A stretch of DNA of 64,000 nt from Enterococcus xiangfangensis (GCF_005405365.1 NZ_BJDX01000001.1:248001-312000); one strand, 5' to 3'; shown: positions 26,166-35,125, counted from the first letter of the stretch. Numbers and translations: made by a program. The notes: a model not told the origin generated them from the letters alone.

Positions 26166-27926
26166 TTATTTCTTTAAGTTTTGAATGACTTTGTCATATT
26201 TTTCCGAAGCAACTAAATCGGTCAATAGTACATGCGTCGCGCTTGGAGCTTGTTGTTCAGCCTTGATTGTTTCATCTTGTGTCGTAATGATCAACGCAGT
26301 TGTTTCATCTTGCAATGCACTGATCGGAACAACAGTCACTGGATAGTTCAAGCCATTTTCTTTCAATAATTTCTTCAAAGTCACAGCTCCCATGTTAGCA
26401 GAGCCCTTCACTTGATCGTAGCCAAAAATAATGTGATCGATTTTTGAATAATCGGCTAATCCTTGAACGACGTCATCTGTTAGTGGTTTTTGTTTCGGAT
26501 CATTGACAACAGGTTCTGCAGTTAAGGTTTCTACGATTTCATCATAACGCGGTGAATTCATGAAGTTTTCTACTTGAACGAATGTCGCACTTGGTGCTTT
26601 CTGTGCAGCACGTTCATGCAATTCTTCTTGGGTAACGATTAAAGCATTTGGATCGTCCGTTAAGTTATTGATTGCTGAATTAGAAACTGGTAATGTTAAA
26701 CCGGCTTTTTTCACTTTGTCTCGTAAAACCGATGCGCCCATCGCACTCGAACCCATCCCAGCGTCACAAGCAAAAATAATTTTATTTACGTTGCCGAATG
26801 TTTCTTGATTATCAGCTTTTATTGCGCTTTGACCTTTACTTTGTGCTTTAGCGTCAGCAACTGCTGCTTGCGTTGCCGCCAAATCGTCGTCTTCGCTACT
26901 GTCAGATTTAATAATGATCATTGCAACTAAGAATGAGACCACACATCCAACGATGATCCCCGCTAAGTTGGCAACGATGCTTTCTGGTGGTGTCATCGCC
27001 ATGATTGCGATGATCGAACCAGGTGAAGCTGCAGCTCGTAAACCAGCACCTAATAATTGGAAAGTAAATGTTCCTGCTACCCCACCTGCCATAACAGCTA
27101 GGAATAAAAGAGGTTTCATCATTACGTATGGGAAATAGATTTCATGGATCCCACCTAAGAATTGGATAATGATCGCGCCTGGTGCAGTAGATTTTGCTGC
27201 TCCTTTACCAAACAACGTAAAGGCAAGCAAGATTCCTAAACCTGGTCCAGGGTTAGCTTCTAATAAGAACAAGATCGATTTTCCAGTTTCTGCCGCTTGT
27301 TCAATCCCAAGCGGAGTCAAGATTCCGTGATTAATTGCATTATTCAAAAATAAAATTTTAGCTGGTTCAATGAAGATATTTGCTAATGGCAATAGATGCA
27401 TATTGATAATTGATTCAACACCAGATGCCATTAAATTCGTTAGTGATTCAACAACTGGTCCAATCGCATAAAATCCGACGACTGCTAATGCAAAACCAAT
27501 CAATCCAGAAGAAAAGTTATTGACCAGCATCTCAAAACCGGCTTTGATTTTTTCTTGGAAAGCGTCATCAAATTTCTTGATACACCAGCCACCTAGAGGA
27601 CCCATGATCATCGCACCGATAAACATCGGAACATCTGAACCGACGATCACCCCTGTTGCAGCGATCGCACCAACTACTGCTCCCCGTTGGCCATGCACCA
27701 TGTTCCCGCCTGTATAAGCAATCAATAATGGCAATAAGTAAGACAGCATTGGACCGACCAATGTGGCAAGTTTTTCATTTGGGAAATAACCCGCTTCAAT
27801 AAAAAGTGCGGTGATTACACCCCAAGCGATGAACGCTCCGATGTTGGGCATCACCATTCCCGACAAGTGACTACCTAGTCGTTGGACTTTGGCTTTTAAT
27901 CCACTTTTCTGTCCAGCATTTTCCAT
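26166..27926 (-). CDS. mtlA: Mannitol PTS EIICB with an extra degenerate EIIB-like domain
   Basis: 586 residues, about 110 longer than EIICB mannitol permeases such as those of Bacillus. The EIIC part (1-345) has multiple membrane helices and the substrate loop GGIHEIYFPYV. EIIB-1 (about 380-470) carries the phosphorylated Cys387 in FACDAGMGSSAMGAS. A second EIIB-like copy (about 495-586) starts FGYDQVKGSANMGAV, where the Cys is replaced by Tyr503. It imports and phosphorylates mannitol. CGAGGAGG precedes the start; a strong promoter, activator palindrome and cre lie upstream. Confidence 0.95.
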   Translation of the reverse strand: MENAGQKSGLKAKVQRLGSHLSGMVMPNIGAFIAWGVITALFIEAGYFPNEKLATLVGPMLSYLLPLLIAYTGGNMVHGQRGAVVGAIAATGVIVGSDVPMFIGAMIMGPLGGWCIKKFDDAFQEKIKAGFEMLVNNFSSGLIGFALAVVGFYAIGPVVESLTNLMASGVESIINMHLLPLANIFIEPAKILFLNNAINHGILTPLGIEQAAETGKSILFLLEANPGPGLGILLAFTLFGKGAAKSTAPGAIIIQFLGGIHEIYFPYVMMKPLLFLAVMAGGVAGTFTFQLLGAGLRAAASPGSIIAIMAMTPPESIVANLAGIIVGCVVSFLVAMIIIKSDSSEDDDLAATQAAVADAKAQSKGQSAIKADNQETFGNVNKIIFACDAGMGSSAMGASVLRDKVKKAGLTLPVSNSAINNLTDDPNALIVTQEELHERAAQKAPSATFVQVENFMNSPRYDEIVETLTAEPVVNDPKQKPLTDDVVQGLADYSKIDHIIFGYDQVKGSANMGAVTLKKLLKENGLNYPVTVVPISALQDETTALIITTQDETIKAEQQAPSATHVLLTDLVASEKYDKVIQNLKK

Positions 27927-27950
27927 GTTTATTTCCTCCTCGATATAAAA

Positions 27951-27964
27951 TGATTTCGTTTACA
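27951..27964 (-). promoter_or_regulatory. cre (CcpA site) of the mannitol operon
   Basis: On the minus strand TGTAAACGAAATCA matches the cre pattern TGWAANCGNTNWCA with one mismatch. It spans the predicted transcription start, a position expected to give glucose repression. Confidence 0.7.
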
Positions 27965-27969
27965 TTTTT

Positions 27970-27998
27970 ATCATACCTTGTTGCTAATCCGCTTTCAA
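27970..27998 (-). promoter_or_regulatory. mtlA promoter
   Basis: Minus-strand TTGAAA (27993-27998), 17-bp spacer, TATGAT (27970-27975). Confidence 0.8.
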
Positions 27999-28015
27999 TT
28001 AATTGTAACTAGAGC

Positions 28016-28039
28016 TTTGGCACAGAAGTTTGTGCCAAA
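28016..28039. promoter_or_regulatory. Candidate MtlR operator
   Basis: Perfect inverted repeat TTTGGCACA-gaagtt-TGTGCCAAA ending 18 bp upstream of the mtlA -35 box, the place for an activator. The half-sites resemble published MtlR sites (TTGNCACA/TGTGNCAA); the spacer here is 6 nt. Confidence 0.75.
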
Positions 28040-28044
28040 ATTAA

Positions 28045-28074
28045 AAAGCCGTTCATCTTGAAGATAAACGACTT
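28045..28074 (-). terminator. Terminator of the mannose PTS operon
   Basis: Interrupted stem AAAG-CGTT-ATCT/AGAT-AACG-CTTT, directly after the DUF956 gene; T-runs occur on both strands. Confidence 0.7.
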
Positions 28075-28078
28075 TTTT

Positions 28079-28450
28079 TTATTTATTCAGCTTATTACGA
28101 ACACCGCGTTTGATAATATCGAAAAATCCTAGTGATTGCACCATATGATTTGGATCGACATATTCCCGAATCGCCCGCAAAACTTTTTTAGGTTCTTTTG
28201 ACGCAAATGAATACGTGCCATTTTTTTTCGTTTGGATTGCATAACGCGGAATCCATTTTCCTTTGAAAACCACAGAAGCGATCACGTAATCGACTTCTTC
28301 CCACGGGATTTGAACGAATTTGCGTGCATCCCGATTGTTGAAAAACTCGAATCCATTGTCGCCAATCATGATTTTTCCGTAATCAGCGATTCCTAAATAC
28401 GAGGTAGCATCGATTGTCAAATCGATCTTTGTATTGATTGACTGAACCAT
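28079..28450 (-). CDS. manO: DUF956 (ManO-like) protein
   Basis: 123 residues, the family's usual size. It matches DUF956, small cytosolic proteins that close mannose PTS operons in Enterococcus, Listeria and lactobacilli (ManO/MptO); ManO has been described as a modulator of the operon, but its mechanism is unclear. The start at 28450 follows GGAG by 8 nt; a longer frame to 28516 would run through the manN terminator. The core has SYLGIADYGKIMIGD and IPWEEVDYVIA. Confidence 0.82.
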   Translation of the reverse strand: MVQSINTKIDLTIDATSYLGIADYGKIMIGDNGFEFFNNRDARKFVQIPWEEVDYVIASVVFKGKWIPRYAIQTKKNGTYSFASKEPKKVLRAIREYVDPNHMVQSLGFFDIIKRGVRNKLNK

Positions 28451-28518
28451 TAGACCTACTCCATTTCCATATATGTATCTGTTTTTCATTATACTTATTT
28501 TTCGCTTATTTAGCAAAA

Positions 28519-28543
28519 AAATGCCCGGGCAAGCCCGAGCATT
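28519..28543 (-). terminator. Terminator between EIID and DUF956 genes
   Basis: GC-rich stem ATGC-c-CGGGC/GCCCG-a-GCAT with 2-nt loop and a T7 tract on the minus strand; the DUF956 gene beyond it is probably read at a lower level. Confidence 0.85.
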
Positions 28544-28559
28544 TTACTGGTTGTTTTTC

Positions 28560-29471
28560 TTACATTACGCCTAATACGTGTAAGCCAACACCGACTACAA
28601 ACAAGCCAAGAATGATAACGATTGGAGAAACTTTTTTCTTCAATAACCACATGCAAAGCAATGTCAATAGTAATGCAGCAAGACCAGGAATCAATTGATT
28701 CAAGTTGTCTTGTAACGTAGTAACTTTGTTGCTGTCTAATGCAAGACCTGAAGATTGTTGTGTTAATGCTTCTTTGATTCCTTGAGCACCAGCAGGTAAT
28801 TTATCCCATTCGATATAAGCACCTTCGTCTAGTTTAACAGTAGAAACAACTGGCGTAAACTTCACGTTTACCCAACGTTGTACTAGAGCACCTAGAACGA
28901 ACATCCCTAGAATAGATGCACCTTTAGTAACTTTTTGTAACAAACCACCTGAAAGGTCATCAGTAATTTTAGAACCAGCACGGTAGCCGAATTCTTGTGT
29001 ATACCACATAAATGCCCAACGGATAATGTTCCAAGCAAGGAAGAAGATGATTGGGCCAATGATGTTTCCAGCTAAAGCTAGAGAAGCACCTAGAGCACCT
29101 AACATCGGACGAACAGTAAACCAGAAGACTGGGTCACCAACACCGGCTAGAGGTCCCATCATACCGACCTTAACCCCTTGGATCGCTACGTCATCAACTG
29201 GTGCGCCATTGGCACGTTCTTCTTCAAGTGCTAATGTAACCCCAAGAATCGGTGAAGCGATATATGGGTGAGTATTAAAGAATTCCAAGTGACGTTGCAT
29301 TGCCAACGTACGGTCTTCTTTAGTTTTGTATAATTTTTTGATCGCTGGCATCATTGCGTAACACCAACCACCATTTTGCATACGTTCATAGTTCCAAGAA
29401 CCTTGAATGAAGGTAGAACGCCATGCAACGGCTAAACGATCTTTTTTCGTTAATTCGATTTTTTCTGCCAT
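28560..29471 (-). CDS. manN: Mannose PTS EIID component
   Basis: 303 residues. The cytoplasmic/membrane EIID has the N-terminal signature RSTFIQGSWNYERMQNGGWCYAM, GVGDPVFWFTVRPML and a C-terminal hydrophobic anchor. With EIIC it forms the transport channel for glucose and mannose; the pair is also the receptor of class IIa bacteriocins in related bacteria. It has the extended insert after DDLSGG (VVSTVKLDEGAYIEW region) typical of Gram-positive glucose-type Man-PTS. Strong GGAGG site. Confidence 0.95.
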   Translation of the reverse strand: MAEKIELTKKDRLAVAWRSTFIQGSWNYERMQNGGWCYAMMPAIKKLYKTKEDRTLAMQRHLEFFNTHPYIASPILGVTLALEEERANGAPVDDVAIQGVKVGMMGPLAGVGDPVFWFTVRPMLGALGASLALAGNIIGPIIFFLAWNIIRWAFMWYTQEFGYRAGSKITDDLSGGLLQKVTKGASILGMFVLGALVQRWVNVKFTPVVSTVKLDEGAYIEWDKLPAGAQGIKEALTQQSSGLALDSNKVTTLQDNLNQLIPGLAALLLTLLCMWLLKKKVSPIVIILGLFVVGVGLHVLGVM

Positions 29472-29492
29472 TTTATTTCTCCTCCTTCAAGA

Positions 29493-30296
29493 TTAATAAT
29501 CATTCAAAATGTCGCCTAGCGGATCACCAGTATTGCCTCCGCCGCCATTAGATGAACCGCCAGAACTTTCTTGCAGGTTCAAGTAAATCAAAGCGAATGC
29601 AACTGCGATAACACCAAGTGCGATCAAAGTTAATTCAGAAATAGCTGCGATAGCAAAACCAATTGCGAAGAATGGCCATACTTCTTTTGTAGCCATCATG
29701 TTGATAACCATTGCATAACCAACGGCAACAACCATACCACCACCGATTGCCATACCATCTGTTAACCATGCAGGCATTGATTCTAAGAATCCACGCACAG
29801 TGTCAGCTGGGATGACTAATAATGCAGCAGCTGGGATTGCGATACGAACACCTTGCATACATACAGCAATGATGTGCCACATTTCAACTTTACCCATTTC
29901 ACCTTTTTCAGCAGCAGCATCCATAAAGTGAACGATTGGTACAGCTAAAGTACGAACGATCATTGTTAAGAACAAGCCGGCAACAGCTAGAGGAACAGCG
30001 ATTGCGATAGCTGAAGAAACACCTTTAACTCCTTGACCACCTAAAACTAAAATAATTGCAGATGCAACAGATGCCAACGCAGCATCCGGTGCTACAGCAG
30101 CCCCGATGTTTGCCCAACCTAAGGCGATCATTTGAAGTGAGCCGCCAAGGACGATCCCAGCTTCTAAATTACCGGTTACTAAACCAATTAATGTACATGC
30201 TACTAGCGGTTGGTGGAATTGGAATTCATCCAAGATCCCTTCCATACCTGCTAGAAAGGCAACGATTACTACTAATACCATTGAAATACCAGACAT
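29493..30296 (-). CDS. manM: Mannose PTS EIIC component
   Basis: 267 residues with multiple hydrophobic helices. EIIC signature GLVTGNLEAGIVLGGSLQMIALGWANIGAAVAPD; a Gly/Ser/Asn-rich C-terminal tail precedes the stop. It is the membrane channel that binds the sugar, partnered with EIID. AGGAGGG precedes the start, and 21 bp separate it from manN. Confidence 0.95.
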   Translation of the reverse strand: MSGISMVLVVIVAFLAGMEGILDEFQFHQPLVACTLIGLVTGNLEAGIVLGGSLQMIALGWANIGAAVAPDAALASVASAIILVLGGQGVKGVSSAIAIAVPLAVAGLFLTMIVRTLAVPIVHFMDAAAEKGEMGKVEMWHIIAVCMQGVRIAIPAAALLVIPADTVRGFLESMPAWLTDGMAIGGGMVVAVGYAMVINMMATKEVWPFFAIGFAIAAISELTLIALGVIAVAFALIYLNLQESSGGSSNGGGGNTGDPLGDILNDY

Positions 30297-30329
30297 TATA
30301 AGCCCTCCTATTTAAGTTAATTGTGTTGC

Positions 30330-31319
30330 TTAAGCGTTTTTCAATTCATTTTTTGCTTTGTTAAGGATTTCATCCATGTTGTCTTTAGAATCATTTGGCA
30401 CTTTACGTACATCAAATTTGACTCCTTTTGCTTTTAATTTCTCAAAAGTAGCAACATCATCTGGACCCATTGACAATACCTTGCTTACTACAACTTTTCC
30501 GACTGAGTGAGCCATTGAACCAACATTGACTTCTTGAATATCAACGCCGCCTTCGATTGCACGCAATACGTCTTGAGGATTTTCAAACAACAACAACGCT
30601 TTCGTATTTCCGAAACGAGGGTCTTTTGAAATCTCGATCATTTTATCAACTGGGATAACGTTTGCCTTAACACCTGGAGGAGCTGCTTGTTCGATCAATC
30701 TCTTACGAAGATCGTCTTTAGCTACTGCGTCTGAAACAACGATGATTCGGTTTGTACCTGTTGTTTTCGTCCAAGTAGTAGCAACTTGTCCATGAAGTAA
30801 ACGAGAATCCACACGAGCCAATACAAGTTTGATATGACCATCGCCAAGAACAGTTCCTTCTGGAATTGCGCCGGTTGGTTGGCCGCCTTGTGCAGCTGCA
30901 GGAGCAGCTTCGACTGGTTCTAATTCCTCAGGGCGAATTCTTACGCCTTCTTTTGCTGTACCTAAAATATGTGCAGCAATTTCATGCGCAGTTTCCATTG
31001 AGAAACGTGAAGCATATGCTTCGATCAACATTGGTAAGTTCATACCAGCAACGATTGCCCACTTGTCTTTGTGTTCTTCAAACAAGCTGTTTGCTTGGTT
31101 GAAAGGAGTTCCACCCCAAAGATCGACTAAGAACAATACTTCGTCTTGGTTTTCGAAAGAGGCGATTGCTTCTTTCATTTTTGCTTTAACGTCATCTGGA
31201 CCTTCACTTGGCATCAAAGTAACAGCTTTGACATTTTCTTGTTCTCCAAAGATCATTGCTCCGGATTGCAAGATACCATTAGCGAATTCACCATGACTAG
31301 CAATGATAATTCCTACCAT
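30330..31319 (-). CDS. manL: Mannose PTS EIIAB component
   Basis: 329 residues. EIIA (1-125) has its phospho-His at residue 9 (IIASHGEFANG) and LVDLWGGTPFNQ; an Ala/Pro/Gly-rich linker (about 132-158) leads to EIIB (162-329) with His176 in RVDSRLLHGQVAT. It relays phosphate from HPr to the sugar. AGGAGG lies 7 nt upstream. A separate EIIB gene precedes it in the same operon. Confidence 0.96.
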   Translation of the reverse strand: MVGIIIASHGEFANGILQSGAMIFGEQENVKAVTLMPSEGPDDVKAKMKEAIASFENQDEVLFLVDLWGGTPFNQANSLFEEHKDKWAIVAGMNLPMLIEAYASRFSMETAHEIAAHILGTAKEGVRIRPEELEPVEAAPAAAQGGQPTGAIPEGTVLGDGHIKLVLARVDSRLLHGQVATTWTKTTGTNRIIVVSDAVAKDDLRKRLIEQAAPPGVKANVIPVDKMIEISKDPRFGNTKALLLFENPQDVLRAIEGGVDIQEVNVGSMAHSVGKVVVSKVLSMGPDDVATFEKLKAKGVKFDVRKVPNDSKDNMDEILNKAKNELKNA

Positions 31320-31397
31320 CTTTATACCTCCTACTTATTATTGTTACAGCTCAAAAATATAAATAAGTTCTTAAAAAAACCTGTAACCAAAATTCAT

Positions 31398-31898
31398 TTA
31401 CTGCAGCATCTTCTCTTTTTTGATCAATTGCATCAAATCGGTCTTTCTATCTGTCGGAACTTGGCGAATCTCTAATTCGATCCCAGCTTCTGCCAATGTA
31501 CGAAAAGATTTGATATCCTCTCCATCAACAGAAATGAAATTCGTAATCATTTTCTTGCCTTCGCTAAATCGCATACCGCCGATATTAATCGTTTTCAGAT
31601 TCACACCCGCTTCAACGACATCTACAACATCTTGCGGCGAGGCAAACAACAACATGATCTTCATCCCGTCAAATAATTGATCTTGATACACTTCAATCAG
31701 TTTTCTCTTCGTGACGACATTGGACTTGATTCCCGGTGGTGCGGCTTGTTTTAACAGAAACTTACGCAACTCATCATTTGCGACCTCATCGCTGACTACT
31801 AAGATTCGCTCGATCCCGGTTGCTTTGGACCACACTGTCGCAACCTGACCATGAATCAGACGATCATCAATACGAGTAAGCCGAATATCCATTACCAT
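31398..31898 (-). CDS. Stand-alone mannose PTS EIIB protein
   Basis: 166 residues, a free EIIB of the mannose class, with phospho-His16 in RIDDRLIHGQVATVWSK and the fold landmarks AAPPGIKSNVV and VNLKTINIGGMRF. Being first in the operon, before an EIIAB that has its own EIIB domain, it is probably regulatory: an extra phosphate acceptor that can signal to the PRD/EIIA domains of the activator next door. This is inferred; E. faecalis has a similar arrangement. The start at 31898 has AGGAGG 7 nt upstream. Confidence 0.9.
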   Translation of the reverse strand: MVMDIRLTRIDDRLIHGQVATVWSKATGIERILVVSDEVANDELRKFLLKQAAPPGIKSNVVTKRKLIEVYQDQLFDGMKIMLLFASPQDVVDVVEAGVNLKTINIGGMRFSEGKKMITNFISVDGEDIKSFRTLAEAGIELEIRQVPTDRKTDLMQLIKKEKMLQ

Positions 31899-31989
31899 CC
31901 CACCACCTCCTGTTACAACAAGGCCCAGATGCCAAAAGACTTGTGCTACAATTTTGAGTACAGTGACACACAGCACTCACTTATAATAA

Positions 31990-32005
31990 AGCAAGTATCG
32001 TGCCA
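31990..32005 (-). promoter_or_regulatory. Sigma-54 (-24/-12) promoter of the mannose PTS operon
   Basis: On the minus strand TGGCAC-gatac-TTGCT, an exact match to the -24/-12 consensus TGGCAC-N5-TTGCW. It lies about 92 bp before the EIIB start. The adjacent activator gene encodes the GAFTGA sigma-54 contact motif, which confirms the reading. Confidence 0.93.
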
Positions 32006-32045
32006 AAATACACTAACAAGGAATTCTTTACTTTCCACCTTTTGC

Positions 32046-32095
32046 AACGATACACAAAAAAGATACAGTATACTGTATCCTTTTTGTGTATCGTT
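32046..32095. repeat. 50-bp near-perfect palindrome between manR and the sigma-54 promoter
   Basis: Two 25-bp arms meet at GTATAC with no loop and a single mismatched pair (32061 against 32080); each arm reads AACGATACACAAAAA-n-GATACAGTA. It begins at the manR stop codon, so it could serve as terminator, and it ends about 40 bp upstream of the -24 box, where an enhancer-binding protein would dock. Confidence 0.85.
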
Positions 32096-34863
32096 TAAGC
32101 ATTGATTTCTTCATTATTTTTAAGCAATTGATAAATATAGTATCGTTCTGATGTTGGAATCGTTATTCGCAGCTGACTTTCTAACTCATTCAGCCCTCGA
32201 TTCATCACGACATTATCTGTAACACGTTGATAAATTATTTTCGACTGTTCATCAATTTTTAACGGTTGGTGCAAAATTCCCCGTTCGATCGTTCCCGCTA
32301 AATGCATCACAAAATTTACCATCAGTGCATAGTCAGCGGAATTGCCTGCACTTTTGATGACAGTCTCCGCCAACCGCCAAAGTGGATTGATCAATTTGTT
32401 TGGATTAATAAAAGTAAAACTTTCTTCCATAAATTTGATACACAAGTCACGAGCTTTATTTGCATCCAAAACGACTTCTTCTTGCTCAGACAAATCATTT
32501 TCCAGCAATAGTTCATCCAAGACATGATCGGCTTTTTGGTTGATGAATTTCTCCATTGGAATATAAGGCGCGCCGATATTAGGATCTACAATCCCAGTTG
32601 TCGCTAAAATTTTAAATTCTTTTTTAAAAGCAGGAACTTTTGTCTTGATGTCGGTAACAGCCAATGTCAAGACTTCGATGTGTTTTAGCTTACGCTGTTT
32701 TAACGGTCGCTCAATGATTTCTTTCAAGCGTTGTGCCGTTCCTTCCCCAGAAGCACAAATCGCTAAAATTGCTTGCTTTTCTTGCGGCTCTTCTTTTTCT
32801 TGGGTCACATGTCCATAACCTCTAAAACCTTTTAAGGATTCATATAATTCATTTACTCCTGAGCCTAAAACACTTGATTTACGGGCTGCTTCAATCAGCA
32901 ATGGGGTCGTGACCATATCTAATGTACAGACTTCGATTCCTGTCTCTTTTTCGATTTCTTCATTAAAAGTAGCTAAAGAACCCATGTCTACCATAATCAA
33001 AACACCGCTGCCTTCATCGATCTGAGTGACTGCCTCACGAATTTTTTCATAAGCTACTCGCGGATGCATATCTAACGGCATATCGACCGCAATAATATTT
33101 GCTACATCCAACAACTCACGAACGACTTGAGCCATCGAGGTCGCGGTACTATTGCCGTGAGCCGCAACGACTACGCCAATCTTGCCGGAAGCTTGATCTT
33201 CTCGTAAAGAAACAAGCAAGACCGTTAAATAATAATCTTCACTTTCCGGAATCTCTACTTGAAATTCCTCTTCGACCAACCGACGGATTTCTTGCGCTAC
33301 AGCGAATTCCGTTGGATAGTCTTTGGCCATTTCACGGATATTATCATTTGTTTCCCGCGTCTCGCCAACGTGAATTTTTTTCAAAAAAGAAGAGATATGC
33401 AGACTCATCGCATAAATAAAATTTTGTTGGAAATGAGTTCCTAATCGTTCACTAACTAAGCCTGCGATTTTATTACTGATCTCGATCACATGTTTATCGA
33501 CAAATTCCGTCAGACGGTTCTCTGTATCAAACGAAAAGCCATGATCTTTATAAAATGATTTCAAATGCACGTTAATATCCGTTGAAATAAAATGGTTGAT
33601 CGTCTCTTGATCGAGTCCTTCAGTCTTCAACAAAGCCGCTTTGTCCCCGATAATATCATAGAGATTATAGGGCAATTCATAAGCATCTGTTTTGATCAAT
33701 TCATCGATTTCATTTGGTGTAACAACCATCTCTGGTTCAAGATAAGGCGAGATGTCCGTTGTTTTGATTCGATCTGCAGAAAGTTGGACCAGACCAGCCT
33801 TAATTCCTTCCGTTAGATCATTTAGTGTGATGTGAATCTCTTCATGCATCATATGATTCATAAATCCTCGTGCACAAATCAGCTGGACATTGGATTTCAA
33901 TTGCCCGACGTTGCCATAAGAGACACTGCCTAGCAACGCTTTTACGACATCTTCTGTCAGTGTGATTTTTCGTTGGATCCGATTGGCTTCCATCGCCACC
34001 ATCACACGAACCAAATCAAGCTGTTCCGCTGCTGGTCGGCTGCTGAAAGCCGGCATTTGGATATTGATCGGAATTCGACGAACAAACGTATCCAATAAAG
34101 CTGAATGGGGATCTTCTGTTGTAGCACCGACGATACGAACATTTGCAAAACGATTTTTCCCAGCTTCACCTAAGCGGCTGTAAGTCCCATGATCCATAAA
34201 ATAAAAAATCATTTCTTGACCTTCCGGCGGCAAACGATGGATCTCATCTAAAAACAGCATTCCGCCATCAGCTTGTTGGATCAAACCATCTTTTTCTGTG
34301 TCTGCACCGGTAAATGCCCCTTTTTCATAACCAAACAAATGACTCATCAACAATTCAGGATTATTTGCATAGTCCGCACAGTTGAAGACAACTAGTTCAC
34401 GATCAGCTTCCACGACACCTTCTGATTGAGCGAATTGAAACATCGCATGCGCAAAAAAAGTTTTTCCAGATCCAGTCGGTCCAGTTATTAAACAATTCAA
34501 CCCTCTCGGCGGATACAAAATCGCAGCCTTCGCTTGTTCTACTGCATTTCGCATACTTCCAGCAGAGCCGATGATTTGAGTGAAAACATTGCTGGAATTT
34601 TTATTTAAAATCTTTTTTTCGGGTGGTTCCGCAGCGGTCGCTACTTGAGTTTCTGGATCAAACGACGTTTTTACTGATTGGCTCGAAACAAAATAGCGAA
34701 CAGGCCGTCCTTCGCTTTTGTTTAATTGGCCTTCTTTAACTAGGAGATTCAAATCTTTACTTGCATTTGTCCGTTGAATATCCAATGAATCTGCCACATC
34801 TTTGGTTGTTACATTTGCATTTTCCAAAACAAAGCGATAAATGCGGTCAATCCGTCGTTCCAT
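32095..34863 (-). CDS. manR: ManR/LevR-type sigma-54 activator with PTS regulation domains
   Basis: 922 residues. N-terminal HTH (about 1-60, TTKDVADSLDIQRTNASKDL), AAA+ domain (about 95-340) with Walker A GPTGSGKT, the sigma-54 loop KGAFTGADTE and Walker B GGMLFLDEIHRL, then PRD1 (about 440-550), EIIA-Man (about 555-680; VVVAAHGNSTATSMA), a GatB-like EIIB stretch (about 705-800) with AICASGEGTAQRLKE, and C-terminal PRD2 (about 815-922). It activates the mannose PTS operon downstream; phosphorylation state signals sugar flux. A TTGACA-17-GATGAT promoter candidate lies at 34900-34928. Confidence 0.96.
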   Translation of the reverse strand: MERRIDRIYRFVLENANVTTKDVADSLDIQRTNASKDLNLLVKEGQLNKSEGRPVRYFVSSQSVKTSFDPETQVATAAEPPEKKILNKNSSNVFTQIIGSAGSMRNAVEQAKAAILYPPRGLNCLITGPTGSGKTFFAHAMFQFAQSEGVVEADRELVVFNCADYANNPELLMSHLFGYEKGAFTGADTEKDGLIQQADGGMLFLDEIHRLPPEGQEMIFYFMDHGTYSRLGEAGKNRFANVRIVGATTEDPHSALLDTFVRRIPINIQMPAFSSRPAAEQLDLVRVMVAMEANRIQRKITLTEDVVKALLGSVSYGNVGQLKSNVQLICARGFMNHMMHEEIHITLNDLTEGIKAGLVQLSADRIKTTDISPYLEPEMVVTPNEIDELIKTDAYELPYNLYDIIGDKAALLKTEGLDQETINHFISTDINVHLKSFYKDHGFSFDTENRLTEFVDKHVIEISNKIAGLVSERLGTHFQQNFIYAMSLHISSFLKKIHVGETRETNDNIREMAKDYPTEFAVAQEIRRLVEEEFQVEIPESEDYYLTVLLVSLREDQASGKIGVVVAAHGNSTATSMAQVVRELLDVANIIAVDMPLDMHPRVAYEKIREAVTQIDEGSGVLIMVDMGSLATFNEEIEKETGIEVCTLDMVTTPLLIEAARKSSVLGSGVNELYESLKGFRGYGHVTQEKEEPQEKQAILAICASGEGTAQRLKEIIERPLKQRKLKHIEVLTLAVTDIKTKVPAFKKEFKILATTGIVDPNIGAPYIPMEKFINQKADHVLDELLLENDLSEQEEVVLDANKARDLCIKFMEESFTFINPNKLINPLWRLAETVIKSAGNSADYALMVNFVMHLAGTIERGILHQPLKIDEQSKIIYQRVTDNVVMNRGLNELESQLRITIPTSERYYIYQLLKNNEEINA

Positions 34864-34899
34864 TTAGCCACCTTCTTTTTTAGTGTATTCTTCTTATCA

Positions 34900-34928
34900 A
34901 TCATCTATAGTTTTCATTAAAATGTCAA
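34900..34928 (-). promoter_or_regulatory. Candidate manR promoter
   Basis: Minus-strand TTGACA (34923-34928), 17-bp spacer, GATGAT (34900-34905; 4/6 match), 36 bp upstream of the manR start. Confidence 0.5.
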
Positions 34929-35125
34929 CTATTTCGCTGTAAAGCAATACACTGTACCTTTTATCTATAGTTAAAGCTTTTAACGAATTTTTCGTTATCC
35001 GATTGATCGTATCTCTACTATTATATTAGAGAAAATAATTTAATTTTTTATTGATTGGATTATTTCCATACCGATTGCCGAAAAAAAAAACAAACGGAAT
35101 AGTTTCGTCAACTGATAAATTATAC

